Of a DNA stretch of 64,000 bases, positions 52,625-64,000 are shown one piece after another. Position numbers and translations under genes: made by a program. The notes under the pieces were generated by a model. The model did no database searches. It saw nothing but the letters and a program-made list of their open reading frames with translations, and had not been told where the DNA came from. Source of the stretch: an uncultured Microbacterium sp. (GTDB taxonomy: Bacteria > Actinomycetota > Actinomycetes > Actinomycetales > Microbacteriaceae); NCBI RefSeq assembly GCF_900078385.1, contig NZ_FLQR01000010.1, positions 159,752 to 223,751 on the forward strand. Direction: 5' to 3'. Numbering within the stretch: position 1 is the first letter of the stretch; every line of letters begins with the position of its first letter.

Positions 52625-53314
52625 ATGTCTCCCGTGTTCGACTGCCGCGACCAGGCCGAGCTGCTCCCCGGCATGCGCCAGGCGCGCCAGGCGATCGGCC
52701 GCGGCGAGCTCATCGTCCTGCCGACCGACACGGTCTACGGCATCGCCGCCGACGCGTTCAGCGCGTCCGCGGTGACCCGCCTGCTGGCGGCCAAGGGTCG
52801 CGGCCGTCAGTCGCCGCCGCCCGTCCTGGTGGCGGGACTGAACACGATGCGCGCCCTTGTGGCCGAGGTCCCCGAGCCGGTCGAGCGGCTCGTGGAGGCG
52901 TTCTGGCCTGGCGGACTCACGATCGTGCTCCCCGCGCAGCCGTCCCTGTCGTGGGACCTCGGCGACACGCACGGCACCGTCGCCGTCCGCATGCCCGCCG
53001 AGCCGATCGCCCTCGAGCTTCTCGAGGAGTGCGGCCCGCTCGCCGTCTCGAGCGCGAACCTGACCGGGAAGGCCGCCGCGATCGAGGTCGACGCGGCCGT
53101 CGACATGCTCGGCGAGAGCGTCGCGGTGTACCTCGACGGCGGACCATCGCGGACCGGCGTGGCATCCACGATCATCGACGCGACCGGCCTCGTCGGCCCG
53201 GATCGCCGCCCCGTCCGGGTCCTCCGGGACGGCGCCGTCGACCGCGCGGCCCTTCGCGGCGTCCTCGGCGACCTGCTCGAGGACGACCCGGACGAGGCCG
53301 GCGGCGCTGCGTGA
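52625..53314 (+). CDS. L-threonylcarbamoyladenylate synthase (TsaC/Sua5/YrdC family)
   Basis: A 229-residue YrdC-fold protein. It has LIVLPTDTVYGIAADAFSAS, the KGRG basic loop, AFWPGGLTIVLPAQP, VAVRMPAEP and PLAVSSANLTGKAA. It makes threonylcarbamoyl-AMP for the t6A37 tRNA modification. No Sua5 C-terminal domain. The stop overlaps the next GTG by four bases. Confidence 0.94.
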   Translation: MSPVFDCRDQAELLPGMRQARQAIGRGELIVLPTDTVYGIAADAFSASAVTRLLAAKGRGRQSPPPVLVAGLNTMRALVAEVPEPVERLVEAFWPGGLTIVLPAQPSLSWDLGDTHGTVAVRMPAEPIALELLEECGPLAVSSANLTGKAAAIEVDAAVDMLGESVAVYLDGGPSRTGVASTIIDATGLVGPDRRPVRVLRDGAVDRAALRGVLGDLLEDDPDEAGGAA

Positions 53315-54471
53315 AGCACTACGTCTTCATCCTCATCCTGACCGCGGCCATCACGCTCGCGTTCACCTGGATCGTGCTGCGCGTGAGCCTGCGGTACAAG
53401 CTCTACCCCGCCATCCGCGAGCGGGACGTCCACAAGACCCCGACGCCGCGGCTCGGCGGCGTCGCGATGTTCCTCGGCGTCGTGGCGGCGTTCGCGCTGT
53501 CGTCCCAGGTGTCCTACTTCGCGATCCTGTGGCAGAACCCCGCCCGCATCTGGGCGATCCTCGGCGCGACGCTGCTGATCGTCGTCATCGGTGTGGCCGA
53601 TGACCTCTGGGACCTGGACTGGATGATCAAGCTGGGCGCGCAGTTCCTCGCCGCCGGCATCATCGTCGGGTTCGGCGGCATCCAGATCTTCGCGATCCCG
53701 ATCGGCGGCCAGCTGCTGTTCTCCAGCTGGCAGAGCTTCCTGCTGTCGGTGTTCGCGATCGTCATCGTCATGAACGCGGTGAACTTCATCGACGGCCTGG
53801 ACGGGCTCGTCGCCGGCGTCGCGCTCATCGCCAACGGCGTGTTCTTCGTCTACGTCTACCTCGTCGCGCGCGACCGGGGCGCCGACAGCTACTCGAGCCT
53901 CGCCCCGTTCATCGCCGTCGTCCTCGTCGGGGTGTGCATCGGCTTCCTGCCGCTGAACTGGAACCCCGGCAAGATCTTTATGGGCGACTCCGGGGCCCTC
54001 ATGCTCGGGCTGCTGATGGCCACGTCCTCGATCGTCGTGACGGGGGACCTCGACCCCGGCGCGCTCGGCGACAACGACGTCTTCGGCCGCTCCCAGCTGC
54101 TGGGCGCGTTCATCCCCATCCTCCTGCCGGTCGTCATCGTGCTCCTTCCGCTGCTGGACTTCGGGATGGCCGTCATCCGCCGGATGGCGAAGGGGAAGTC
54201 GCCCTTCTCCCCAGACCGCAAGCACCTCCACCACCGCATGCTCGACATGGGGCACACCGACCGCAACGCCGTCATCGTCTTCTACGCATGGACCCTCGTC
54301 GTCAGCCTCGCGGTGCTGCTCATGTACATCGGCACGACGGCCGGCTGGCCGGGGCTGTACTGGCCCGGCGTCGCCTACCTCGTCGTCGGGATCGCCGCAT
54401 GCCTCGTCGTCACCCTCCCGCCCTCCCGCGCACCGCGCAGCCTCCCGGCCCGACAGGAACTCACCTCATGA
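53311..54471 (+). CDS. MraY/WecA-family undecaprenyl-phosphate sugar-phosphate transferase
   Basis: A 386-residue protein with about 10-11 transmembrane helices. Catalytic motifs are HKTPTPRLGGVAMFLG, the Asp pair GVADDLWDLDW, AVNFIDGLDGLVAG, the GDSGALMLG loop, and the cytoplasmic DRKHLHHRMLDMGH, a WecA-type His loop. It should transfer a sugar phosphate from UDP-sugar to undecaprenyl or decaprenyl phosphate, starting a cell-wall linkage unit or polymer. The actinobacterial genomic place just before atp genes is usual. Confidence 0.93.
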   Translation: MKHYVFILILTAAITLAFTWIVLRVSLRYKLYPAIRERDVHKTPTPRLGGVAMFLGVVAAFALSSQVSYFAILWQNPARIWAILGATLLIVVIGVADDLWDLDWMIKLGAQFLAAGIIVGFGGIQIFAIPIGGQLLFSSWQSFLLSVFAIVIVMNAVNFIDGLDGLVAGVALIANGVFFVYVYLVARDRGADSYSSLAPFIAVVLVGVCIGFLPLNWNPGKIFMGDSGALMLGLLMATSSIVVTGDLDPGALGDNDVFGRSQLLGAFIPILLPVVIVLLPLLDFGMAVIRRMAKGKSPFSPDRKHLHHRMLDMGHTDRNAVIVFYAWTLVVSLAVLLMYIGTTAGWPGLYWPGVAYLVVGIAACLVVTLPPSRAPRSLPARQELTS

Positions 54472-54974
54472 ACCGTCCGACCGTCTCCAGCACGCCGGTC
54501 CTGCGCACCACGCTCCTGTGGTCCGCGGGGGCGACCGCCGTCCTCGCCCTCGTCGGCGCGATCGTCGGCTACGCCGTCGCGGGCCCCGAAGGGCTGTGGA
54601 GCGCCCTCGTCGCCGTCCTCCTGGCCGCGCTCTTCCTCGGCCTCACGGGCGCCAGCATCCTCATCGCGAACCGCTGGTACGGCGACGCCCTCTACATCCC
54701 CATCTTCTTCGGCACCGTGATGGGGGCGTGGGTGGTCAAGTTCATCCTGTTCATCGTCGCCCTGGTCGTGCTCCGCGGACAGCCCTGGCTGAACCCGCCG
54801 GTGTTCTTCGTCGCCCTCATCGTCAGCGTCGTCGCCTCGCTCGTCATCGACGTCGTGGTCATGACGCGGATGCGCATCCCGCACGTCAGCGACGTGACGC
54901 TGCCGACCGCCGCGGACCTCGGGGAGGACGGCGGCGACGCCGCTCCCGAGGTCGGAACCGCCCCCCGAGGCTGA
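54468..54974 (+). CDS. Four-helix membrane protein in the AtpI position
   Basis: A 168-residue protein with four hydrophobic helices (first TAVLALVGAIVGYAVAG; third IFFGTVMGAWVVKFILFIV; fourth VFFVALIVSVVASLVIDVVV) and an acidic tail. Its place directly before atpB and its size suggest an AtpI-like assembly factor, but sequence similarity to AtpI is weak. The ATG overlaps the previous stop (ATGA). Confidence 0.75.
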   Translation: MNRPTVSSTPVLRTTLLWSAGATAVLALVGAIVGYAVAGPEGLWSALVAVLLAALFLGLTGASILIANRWYGDALYIPIFFGTVMGAWVVKFILFIVALVVLRGQPWLNPPVFFVALIVSVVASLVIDVVVMTRMRIPHVSDVTLPTAADLGEDGGDAAPEVGTAPRG

Positions 54975-54980
54975 TAGGCT
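54975..54980 (+). promoter_or_regulatory. -10 box TAGGCT of the atp operon
   Basis: Follows the preceding TGA stop directly (TGATAGGCT). The leader to the atpB start is about 90 bases. Confidence 0.6.
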
Positions 54981-55078
54981 GTTTCTGCGCCCGCCCGCTC
55001 CTCGGAGCGACTGCGCAGTGACGCTCACCGACCATCGTCGCCTCGGCTGACACCGACGCCCCGAAGCTGGAGCCAGCG

Positions 55079-56171
<1,093 letters not shown>

Positions 56172-56200
56172 TCGCGCTTTCCCAGTCTTAAGGAGACAGG

Positions 56201-56758
56201 ATGCTGAACGCTCTTGTCGCGTATGCGGCGGAAGAGGGTGCTGCAGAGCACAACCCTCTGATTCCGGCGTGGTACGACATCATCTGGTCGGCGGTCTGCT
56301 TCGTCGTCATCCTCTTCATCTTCTGGAAGGTCGCCCTTCCGAAGATGAAGGCGCTGCTCGACCAGCGCGCTGAAGCCATCGAGGGCAACATCGCGAAGGC
56401 CGACGAGGCCCAGCGCAAGGCCGAGGCCGCGCTCGAGGAGTACACCTCGCAGCTCGCCGACGCGCGCAAGGAGGCCGGTGAGATCCGCGACGCCGCCCGT
56501 GAGGACGGCAAGAAGATCGTCACCGAGGCCAAGGAGACCGCATCGGCTGAGGCCGCGCGCCTGAGCGCCGCCGCGCACACGCAGATCGAGGCGGAGCGCC
56601 AGTCGGCGCTCGTCTCGCTGCGCAGCGAGGTCGGCACGCTCGCGCTCGACCTGGCCGGCGGCGTCATCGGGGAGACCCTCTCCGACGACGCGAAGGCTCA
56701 GGCCGTCGTCGACCGCTTCCTCGCCGACCTCGAAGCCTCCGAGAAGGCGACGAACTGA
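56201..56758 (+). CDS. atpF: ATP synthase F0 subunit b
   Basis: A 185-residue stator subunit. One transmembrane helix (WSAVCFVVILFIFWKVALP) is followed by a long charged coiled coil. The standard form, not the b-delta fusion of mycobacteria. Stop overlaps the next ATG by one base. Confidence 0.96.
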   Translation: MLNALVAYAAEEGAAEHNPLIPAWYDIIWSAVCFVVILFIFWKVALPKMKALLDQRAEAIEGNIAKADEAQRKAEAALEEYTSQLADARKEAGEIRDAAREDGKKIVTEAKETASAEAARLSAAAHTQIEAERQSALVSLRSEVGTLALDLAGGVIGETLSDDAKAQAVVDRFLADLEASEKATN

Positions 56759-57546
56759 TGGGCAGCGCGACCACTCAGGCGCAGTCGGCCTCGACCGCGG
56801 CACTGGATGCCGTCGGCGACGTCGACCTGGGCGTCGCCCGCGAGCTGTTCGCTGCGGCGCGCGCTCTCGGCGGGACGTCGCAGCTGAGCGGCGCGCTCTT
56901 CGACTCGACGGCTCCCGCCGGGGCGCGGGCCCGCGTCGTCGCGGACGTGTTCGCCGGCTTCCAGCCGACGACGGTCTCGCTGCTGCAGACGGTCGCCGCC
57001 CAGCGGTGGTCGTCGGTCGACGACCTCATCACCGGCATCGAGGACCTCGCGGTCCGCGCGGCGGCGATCGCGGAGACCGGCGCCGACGTCGACGGAGAGC
57101 TGTTCGAGGTCATCCGCGCGATCGCCGGCAATGCGGAGCTCGAGCTCGCGCTCGGCAGCCGTCTCGGCGACGCGGACGCCAAGGGCACCCTCGTGGAGTC
57201 GATCCTGAAGGGGCGCGCGAGCGGCGCGACCATCCTGATCGCCTCCTCGCTCGTCCAGCAGCCGCGGGAGCGCCGCGTGCGCTCGCTGCTCACCCGTGCG
57301 CTCGGCCTCGTCGCCGATCAGCGTGGGCGCACCGTCGCGACCGTGTACAGCGCGGCCTCGCTCAGCGACGCGCAGCGGACGCGCCTGGAGCGCACCCTCG
57401 GCCAGCGGTACGGCGCCGAGGTCTCGCTGAACGTCGTCGTGGACCCCACGGTCGTCGGCGGCCTTCGCATCGAGATCGGCGACGACGTGATCGACGCCAC
57501 CGTCTCCTCCCGCCTCAACGACCTGCGTCAGAAGCTCGCGGGCTGA
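56758..57546 (+). CDS. atpH: ATP synthase F1 subunit delta
   Basis: A 262-residue protein linking F1 to the stator. It is longer than the 180 residues of E. coli but normal for Microbacteriaceae-type delta. The C-terminal domain shows RTVATVYSAASLSDAQRTRL and VDPTVVGGLRIEIGDDVIDA. Confidence 0.95.
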   Translation: MGSATTQAQSASTAALDAVGDVDLGVARELFAAARALGGTSQLSGALFDSTAPAGARARVVADVFAGFQPTTVSLLQTVAAQRWSSVDDLITGIEDLAVRAAAIAETGADVDGELFEVIRAIAGNAELELALGSRLGDADAKGTLVESILKGRASGATILIASSLVQQPRERRVRSLLTRALGLVADQRGRTVATVYSAASLSDAQRTRLERTLGQRYGAEVSLNVVVDPTVVGGLRIEIGDDVIDATVSSRLNDLRQKLAG

Positions 57547-57621
57547 CACTCACCGTCCCACCGGGGACGGACACGGCAGGGCCCGGCTCTGCGACACAGA
57601 CATTGCACAAGAAGGAAGACC

Positions 57622-59262
57622 ATGGCAGAACTGTCCATCAGCCCCGACGTCATCCGTGACGCGCTGAAAGACTTCGTCGCAGCCTACGAGCCCACCGGGG
57701 CCGCGGCGACCGAGGTCGGCACCGTCGTCGACGCGGCCGACGGCATCGCCCACGTCGAGGGTCTGCCCGGCGTCATGGCGAACGAGCTCGTCCGCTTCGA
57801 CAACGGCGTGGAGGGTCTCGCGCTGAACCTCGACGAGCACGAGATCGGCGTCGTCGTCCTCGGCGACTTCTCCGGCGTCCAGGCCGGCCAGAAGGTCACC
57901 CGCACCGGGGAGGTCCTCTCGGTCCCCGTCGGCGACGGCTACCTCGGCCGCGTCGTCGACCCGCTCGGCAACCCGATCGACGGCCTCGGCGAGGTCGTCT
58001 CGGACGGTCGCCGCGCCCTCGAGCTGCAGGCGCCCGGCGTCATGCAGCGCAAGAGCGTCCACGAGCCCATGCAGACCGGCATCAAGGCGATCGACGCCAT
58101 GATCCCCGTCGGCCGCGGCCAGCGTCAGCTCATCATCGGCGACCGCCAGACCGGCAAGACCGCCATCGCGATCGACACGATCATCAACCAGAAGGCCAAC
58201 TGGGACTCCGGCGACGTCAGCAAGCAGGTGCGCTGCATCTACGTCGCGATCGGCCAGAAGGGCTCCACGATCGCCGGCGTCAAGGGCGCGCTCGAGGACG
58301 CCGGTGCCATGGAGTACACGACGATCGTCGCCGCTCCGGCATCCGACCCCGCCGGCTTCAAGTACCTGGCGCCCTACACGGGCTCGGCCATCGGCCAGCA
58401 CTGGATGTACGGCGGCAAGCACGTCCTCATCATCTTCGACGACCTGTCCAAGCAGGCCGAGGCCTACCGCGCCGTGTCGCTGCTCCTCCGCCGCCCGCCG
58501 GGCCGCGAGGCGTACCCCGGTGACGTCTTCTACCTGCACTCGCGTCTGCTCGAGCGCTGCGCGAAGCTGTCCGACGAGCTGGGCGCCGGCTCCATGACGG
58601 GTCTGCCGATCATCGAGACGAAGGCCAACGACGTGTCGGCCTACATCCCGACGAACGTCATCTCGATCACGGACGGCCAGATCTTCCTGCAGTCCGACCT
58701 GTTCAACGCGAACCAGCGTCCCGCCGTGGACGTGGGCATCTCGGTGTCCCGCGTCGGCGGCGACGCCCAGGTCAAGTCGATCAAGAAGGTCTCCGGCACG
58801 CTCAAGCTCGAGCTGGCCCAGTACCGCTCGCTCGAGGCGTTCGCGATGTTCGCCTCCGACCTGGATGCCGCCTCCCGGCGTCAGCTGGCACGCGGTGCGC
58901 GACTGACCGAGCTGCTCAAGCAGCCGCAGTACGACCCGTACCCCGTCGAGGAGCAGGTCGTCTCGATCTGGGCCGGAACGAACGGCAAGCTCGACACCAT
59001 CGAGGTCGAGGACGTCCTGCGGTTCGAGCGCGACCTGCTCGATCACCTCAAGCGCAACACGACGGTCCTGGACCGCCTGCGCGAGACGAACGTCCTCGAC
59101 GACGACACCGTCGCCGAGCTGACCAAGGTCACCGACGATTTCATCCTGGAGTTCCAGGGCGGCAAGGGCCAGGCCATCAACAAGCCGGGCCACGAAGAGG
59201 TCGCCGCCGCTCACGAGGAAGACGTGAACCAGGAGAAGATCGTCAAGGGCCGCCGCGGCTGA
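57622..59262 (+). CDS. atpA: ATP synthase F1 subunit alpha
   Basis: A 546-residue subunit. Walker [16 protein letters not shown], the alpha signature [17 protein letters not shown] and [12 protein letters not shown] at the N-terminal barrel are all intact. The C-terminal extension ([20 protein letters not shown]) past the core is common in Actinobacteria. RBS AAGAAGGAAG upstream. Confidence 0.98.
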   Translation: MAELSISPDVIRDALKDFVAAYEPTGAAATEVGTVVDAADGIAHVEGLPGVMANELVRFDNGVEGLALNLDEHEIGVVVLGDFSGVQAGQKVTRTGEVLSVPVGDGYLGRVVDPLGNPIDGLGEVVSDGRRALELQAPGVMQRKSVHEPMQTGIKAIDAMIPVGRGQRQLIIGDRQTGKTAIAIDTIINQKANWDSGDVSKQVRCIYVAIGQKGSTIAGVKGALEDAGAMEYTTIVAAPASDPAGFKYLAPYTGSAIGQHWMYGGKHVLIIFDDLSKQAEAYRAVSLLLRRPPGREAYPGDVFYLHSRLLERCAKLSDELGAGSMTGLPIIETKANDVSAYIPTNVISITDGQIFLQSDLFNANQRPAVDVGISVSRVGGDAQVKSIKKVSGTLKLELAQYRSLEAFAMFASDLDAASRRQLARGARLTELLKQPQYDPYPVEEQVVSIWAGTNGKLDTIEVEDVLRFERDLLDHLKRNTTVLDRLRETNVLDDDTVAELTKVTDDFILEFQGGKGQAINKPGHEEVAAAHEEDVNQEKIVKGRRG

Positions 59263-59290
59263 GCCGCGACGCTGCTGAGACACAGAACCC

Positions 59291-61667
<2,377 letters not shown>

Positions 61668-61668
61668 C

Positions 61669-61929
61669 ATGGCGCTGACCGTCACCCTCGTCTCCGCGGA
61701 GGAGGAGGTCTGGCACGGCGAGGCGAGTCTCGTCGTCGCCAAGACCGTTGAGGGCGAGATCGGCTTCATGACCGGTCACGAGCCGGTGCTCGCGATCCTC
61801 GCCGAAGGTCAGGTCCGCATCACGCAGACCGACGGCGCGAAGGTCATCGCGACGGCCCACGACGGCTTCCTCTCGATGGAAGGCGACGTCCTCACGATCG
61901 TCGCCGGGCACGCGGCCCTGCAGTCCTGA
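61669..61929 (+). CDS. atpC: ATP synthase F1 subunit epsilon
   Basis: An 86-residue beta-sandwich domain (VSAEEEVWHGEASLVVAKT, GEIGFMTGHEPVLAIL). It lacks the C-terminal helical hairpin that inhibits the enzyme in E. coli, as in several Actinobacteria. The ATG is one base after the atpD stop. Confidence 0.95.
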   Translation: MALTVTLVSAEEEVWHGEASLVVAKTVEGEIGFMTGHEPVLAILAEGQVRITQTDGAKVIATAHDGFLSMEGDVLTIVAGHAALQS

Positions 61930-61938
61930 CACGCACGA

Positions 61939-61970
61939 ACGACGCCGCCCGGTCCGCCGGGCGGCGTCGT
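61939..61970 (+). terminator. Terminator of the atp operon
   Basis: A perfect 14-base stem (ACGACGCCGCCCGG and its complement) with a TCCG loop, 10 bases after the atpC stop. The following bases (CGTTCCC) are not a real T tract, but the hairpin is the strongest in the window. Confidence 0.8.
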
Positions 61971-61981
61971 CGTTCCCACCC

Positions 61982-62731
61982 ATGCTGATCCTGCTTCCGC
62001 CGTCCGAGACCAAGCGTCCCGGCGGTGCCGGTGCGCCGCTGGACGCGACGTCCCTCGCGCTGCCCGCGCTGTCCGGGCCCCGCACGCGTGTCGCCGAGGC
62101 GCTCGTCGCGTTGAGCGCCGACCCCGACGCCGCGGCGCGCGTCCTCAAGCTGTCCGACCGGCAGCGCGGCGAGGTCGCCGTCAACGCGGAGCTACTGTCG
62201 GGCCCGACCATGCCGGCGGTCGACCGGTACACCGGTGTCCTCTTCGACGCGCTCGATGCCGGGTCCCTTCCGGCCGCCGCGCGCCGGTGGCTGGGCGCCC
62301 ATGTGCTGATCCACTCCGCGCCCTTCGGCCCCGTCGCGGCCCTCGACCCGATCCCGGCCTACCGGCTCGCCGCGGGGGCGTCGCTGCCGGGCGTCGGGCC
62401 CCTCCGGAGGGTGTGGGCCGAGCCCGTCTCCGACGCCCTGGCCGGCGCGGCGCCGAGGTTCGTCCTCGACATGCGATCCGAGGCCTACGCGGCGCTCGGC
62501 CCCGTCCCACGCGGGGTGGCATCGGCCTATGTCCGCGTCGTGACCCCCGGCCCGGACGGCGCGGTGCGGGCGCTCAACCACTTCAACAAGCATGCCAAGG
62601 GCGCGTTCACGCGCGCGCTCGCGCTCGCCCGGCCACGCGTCGGGACGCGCGACGCGCTGCTGCGCTGGGCCGACGAGGCCGACTGGACGCTGCGTCCCGG
62701 GGCGCCCGGTGAGCTCGACCTCGTGGTCTGA
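61982..62731 (+). CDS. yaaA: YaaA-family peroxide-stress protein
   Basis: A 249-residue DUF328 protein. N-terminal MLILLPPSETKRPGG, YTGVLFDALDAGSLP and the C-terminal HFNKHAKGAFTRAL are the family marks. E. coli YaaA lowers free iron under peroxide stress and has a DNA-binding fold. The ATG is only 12 bases after the atp terminator hairpin; no clear own promoter was seen, so some read-through may drive it. Confidence 0.93.
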   Translation: MLILLPPSETKRPGGAGAPLDATSLALPALSGPRTRVAEALVALSADPDAAARVLKLSDRQRGEVAVNAELLSGPTMPAVDRYTGVLFDALDAGSLPAAARRWLGAHVLIHSAPFGPVAALDPIPAYRLAAGASLPGVGPLRRVWAEPVSDALAGAAPRFVLDMRSEAYAALGPVPRGVASAYVRVVTPGPDGAVRALNHFNKHAKGAFTRALALARPRVGTRDALLRWADEADWTLRPGAPGELDLVV

Positions 62732-62737
62732 GCGGCG

Positions 62738-63244
62738 TCAGCCGCGCTCGGTGTTCTTCGCCGTCTGCTCGGTGTTCTCCGCGATGGCGATGAGCGCGAC
62801 CACAGCCTCGATGACGAAGCGCAGCACGACGATGGCGAGGAACGCCGCGATCGGCACGACGATGAGCGTTGCCACGAGGAGCGAGACGCCCGCGCCCGGG
62901 TTCCACCACAGCGCCCCGATGCCGGAGACGAGCCCGCCCACGAAGTACACGATGAACGCGATCCCGATGGCGACGAGTCCCACGACGTAGAACGCGCTGG
63001 CCAGACGGCGGGTGATGAACGTGGAGAACGACACATCGAACAGCGACCTGAGGAAGCCCCGGCCGGTCGCCGCGAGATCCGCGCTCGGCGCCGCCTGCGG
63101 CACTCCGGTGTCGTCGGGGTCGGCGGCCGGATCGTAGCCGGGCTGCGCGGTTCCGGCGGCGTCGTCCCGGGCGGCGACGCGCGCCGCCTCCGCAGCGGGA
63201 ACGATCGGCGGCGGGGGAGGGGTCGGATCGTTGATGTCGGTCAT
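62738..63244 (-). CDS. DUF4282 membrane protein
   Basis: A 168-residue protein: a Pro/Ala-rich cytoplasmic lead (about 70 residues, TPPPPPIVPAAEAARVAARD), then DVSFSTFITRRLASAFYVVG, which matches the DUF4282 start, and two transmembrane helices separated by GALWWNPG. The C-terminal IAENTEQTAKNTERG is a family-like tail. Function unknown. RBS AGGGA before the ATG. Confidence 0.82.
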   Translation of the reverse strand: MTDINDPTPPPPPIVPAAEAARVAARDDAAGTAQPGYDPAADPDDTGVPQAAPSADLAATGRGFLRSLFDVSFSTFITRRLASAFYVVGLVAIGIAFIVYFVGGLVSGIGALWWNPGAGVSLLVATLIVVPIAAFLAIVVLRFVIEAVVALIAIAENTEQTAKNTERG

Positions 63245-63270
63245 GGCATCCCTTCGGCTGTCCTCTCGCC

Positions 63271-63276
63271 AGGCTA
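63271..63276 (-). promoter_or_regulatory. -10 box TAGCCT of the DUF4282 gene
   Basis: On the minus strand, with the start codon 26 bases downstream, so this gene has a leader with its own RBS. Confidence 0.45.
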
Positions 63277-63338
63277 GCGACCGCGGCGCGCCGGGGCGAG
63301 GTATCGCGCGTTTTCCCCCTGGCGAGCAACCAGATCGC

Positions 63339-63344
63339 TACGAT
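63339..63344 (+). promoter_or_regulatory. -10 box TACGAT of the DUF5684-type gene
   Basis: About 66 bases before ATG 63411; the region between it and the DUF4282 gene contains divergent promoters only. Confidence 0.4.
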
Positions 63345-63410
63345 GTGGACCAGCCGGGCGATCGTCTGGCTTCCGCTGGCGGCCCCGCCGCACGTTCTGA
63401 AAGGGACGAC

Positions 63411-64000
63411 ATGGACTACAACGACGGCCCGGGTATCGCGGCCGCACTCGCGCTCGGCTTCATCTTCTTCCTCTTCGCCGTGGCCGTCTGGGTGGTCACG
63501 TCGTTCTTCCTCATGAAGATCTTCGACAAGGCGGGTGTGCAGGGGAAGTGGCGCGCCTGGGTGCCGGTCTACAACTACATGGTGTTCTCGAAGCTCGGCG
63601 ATCTGAGCCCGTGGCTCATCCTCATCGCCATCGGCGCGTCGGTCTTCCTCAGCTGGCTGCCGGTCATCGGACAGCTCATCTCGATCGCGAGCTTCCTCGT
63701 CCTCGCCCTCGCGGCCTGGCGTGTGGGTCTGAAGCTGCAGAAGGAGCCCGTCTGGGTCGTCCTCTACATCCTGCTGGCCCCGGTCTGGCTCGGCATCCTG
63801 GCGTTCGACAAGTCGCGGTGGAACACCGCGGTCCCGCCGGCACCGTGGGCGTCCAACGCGTTCCTCAGCGACACCACCGTGTGGCCGGGCGTGCCCGCTC
63901 AGGCACCCGCCGGCGGCTACGCGGCCCCGGGGGCGCCGGCCGGCTACCCGTCCGCTCCGCCGGCCGGCTACACGCCGCCCGCGCCGCCTGCCGGGTACAC
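63411..64000 (+). CDS. DUF5684-type membrane protein, 3' end cut by window edge
   Basis: At least 196 codons are open to the end of the window. An N-terminal helix (ALALGFIFFLFAVAVWVV) leads to KWRAWVPVYNYMVFSKLGDL, the DUF5684-like segment, then two or three helices (WLPVIGQLISIASFLVLALA, VWVVLYILLAPVWLGILAF). After FDKSRWN a Pro/Ala/Gly tail begins with repeated PAGY. The ATG has AAAGGGAC upstream. Function unknown; similar proteins often sit near secretion or signal-peptidase genes. Confidence 0.8.
   Translation, partial: MDYNDGPGIAAALALGFIFFLFAVAVWVVTSFFLMKIFDKAGVQGKWRAWVPVYNYMVFSKLGDLSPWLILIAIGASVFLSWLPVIGQLISIASFLVLALAAWRVGLKLQKEPVWVVLYILLAPVWLGILAFDKSRWNTAVPPAPWASNAFLSDTTVWPGVPAQAPAGGYAAPGAPAGYPSAPPAGYTPPAPPAGY

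Overview
The window is about 64 kb of a very GC-rich (about 70 percent) actinobacterial chromosome. Gene content and protein style fit the family Microbacteriaceae and most likely the genus Microbacterium: GTG starts are common, genes are joined by GTGA and ATGA overlaps, and the lysA-hom-thrC-thrB-rho-prfA run leads on through prmC and a WecA-like gene to the atp operon. The species assignment is inference. I see no rRNA genes, CRISPR array, integrase or transposase; this is mostly core chromosome.

Left part (1-13.5 kb): the end of guaB1; a GNAT acetyltransferase; a frameshifted AbiEi/DUF559-type gene bracketed by two near-identical palindromic repeats; a pair of CNNM/CorC-type membrane proteins; an OYE-family reductase; nnrD; a GT87-like membrane protein with a thiamine-binding MTH1187 protein; an MFS exporter; a Nudix hydrolase; and metX. 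Middle part (13.5-37.5 kb): metY, SDR and MFS genes, a phosphoribosyltransferase-ung pair, a PAT-like acetyltransferase, a protealysin-like M4 protease with its emfourin-type inhibitor, a five-gene peptide-type ABC transporter, an alpha/beta hydrolase, an AhpD-like protein with a tyrosine phosphatase, a SIP-domain protein behind a DtxR/IdeR-like box, an arginase-family protein, PspA with a TPM-domain membrane protein, a DUF3097 protein, trmB, a CPBP-like membrane protein, a candidate small RNA, tRNA-Arg(CCG), an SGNH hydrolase and a transglutaminase-like protein.

Right part (37.6-64 kb): argS, a DUF2993 protein, the lysine/threonine genes lysA-hom-thrC-thrB, rho and prfA; then a repeat-rich stretch with a small membrane protein and a cysK-cysK-cysE cluster on the other strand; then prmC, a threonylcarbamoyl-AMP synthase, a WecA/MraY-type glycosyltransferase, an AtpI-position membrane protein and the complete ATP synthase operon atpBEFHAGDC, closed by a strong terminator. 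YaaA, a DUF4282 protein and a DUF5684-type protein cut by the window edge follow.

Many genes start 6-9 bases downstream of a TANNNT -10 box, so leaderless transcription is common here and decides several starts. The most interesting items are the palindrome-bracketed AbiEi/DUF559-like gene, the candidate small RNA at about 35.56-35.67 kb, the protease-inhibitor pair, an iron-box promoter, palindrome clusters around 48.3-49.1 kb, and an apparent CTG start codon for atpB.
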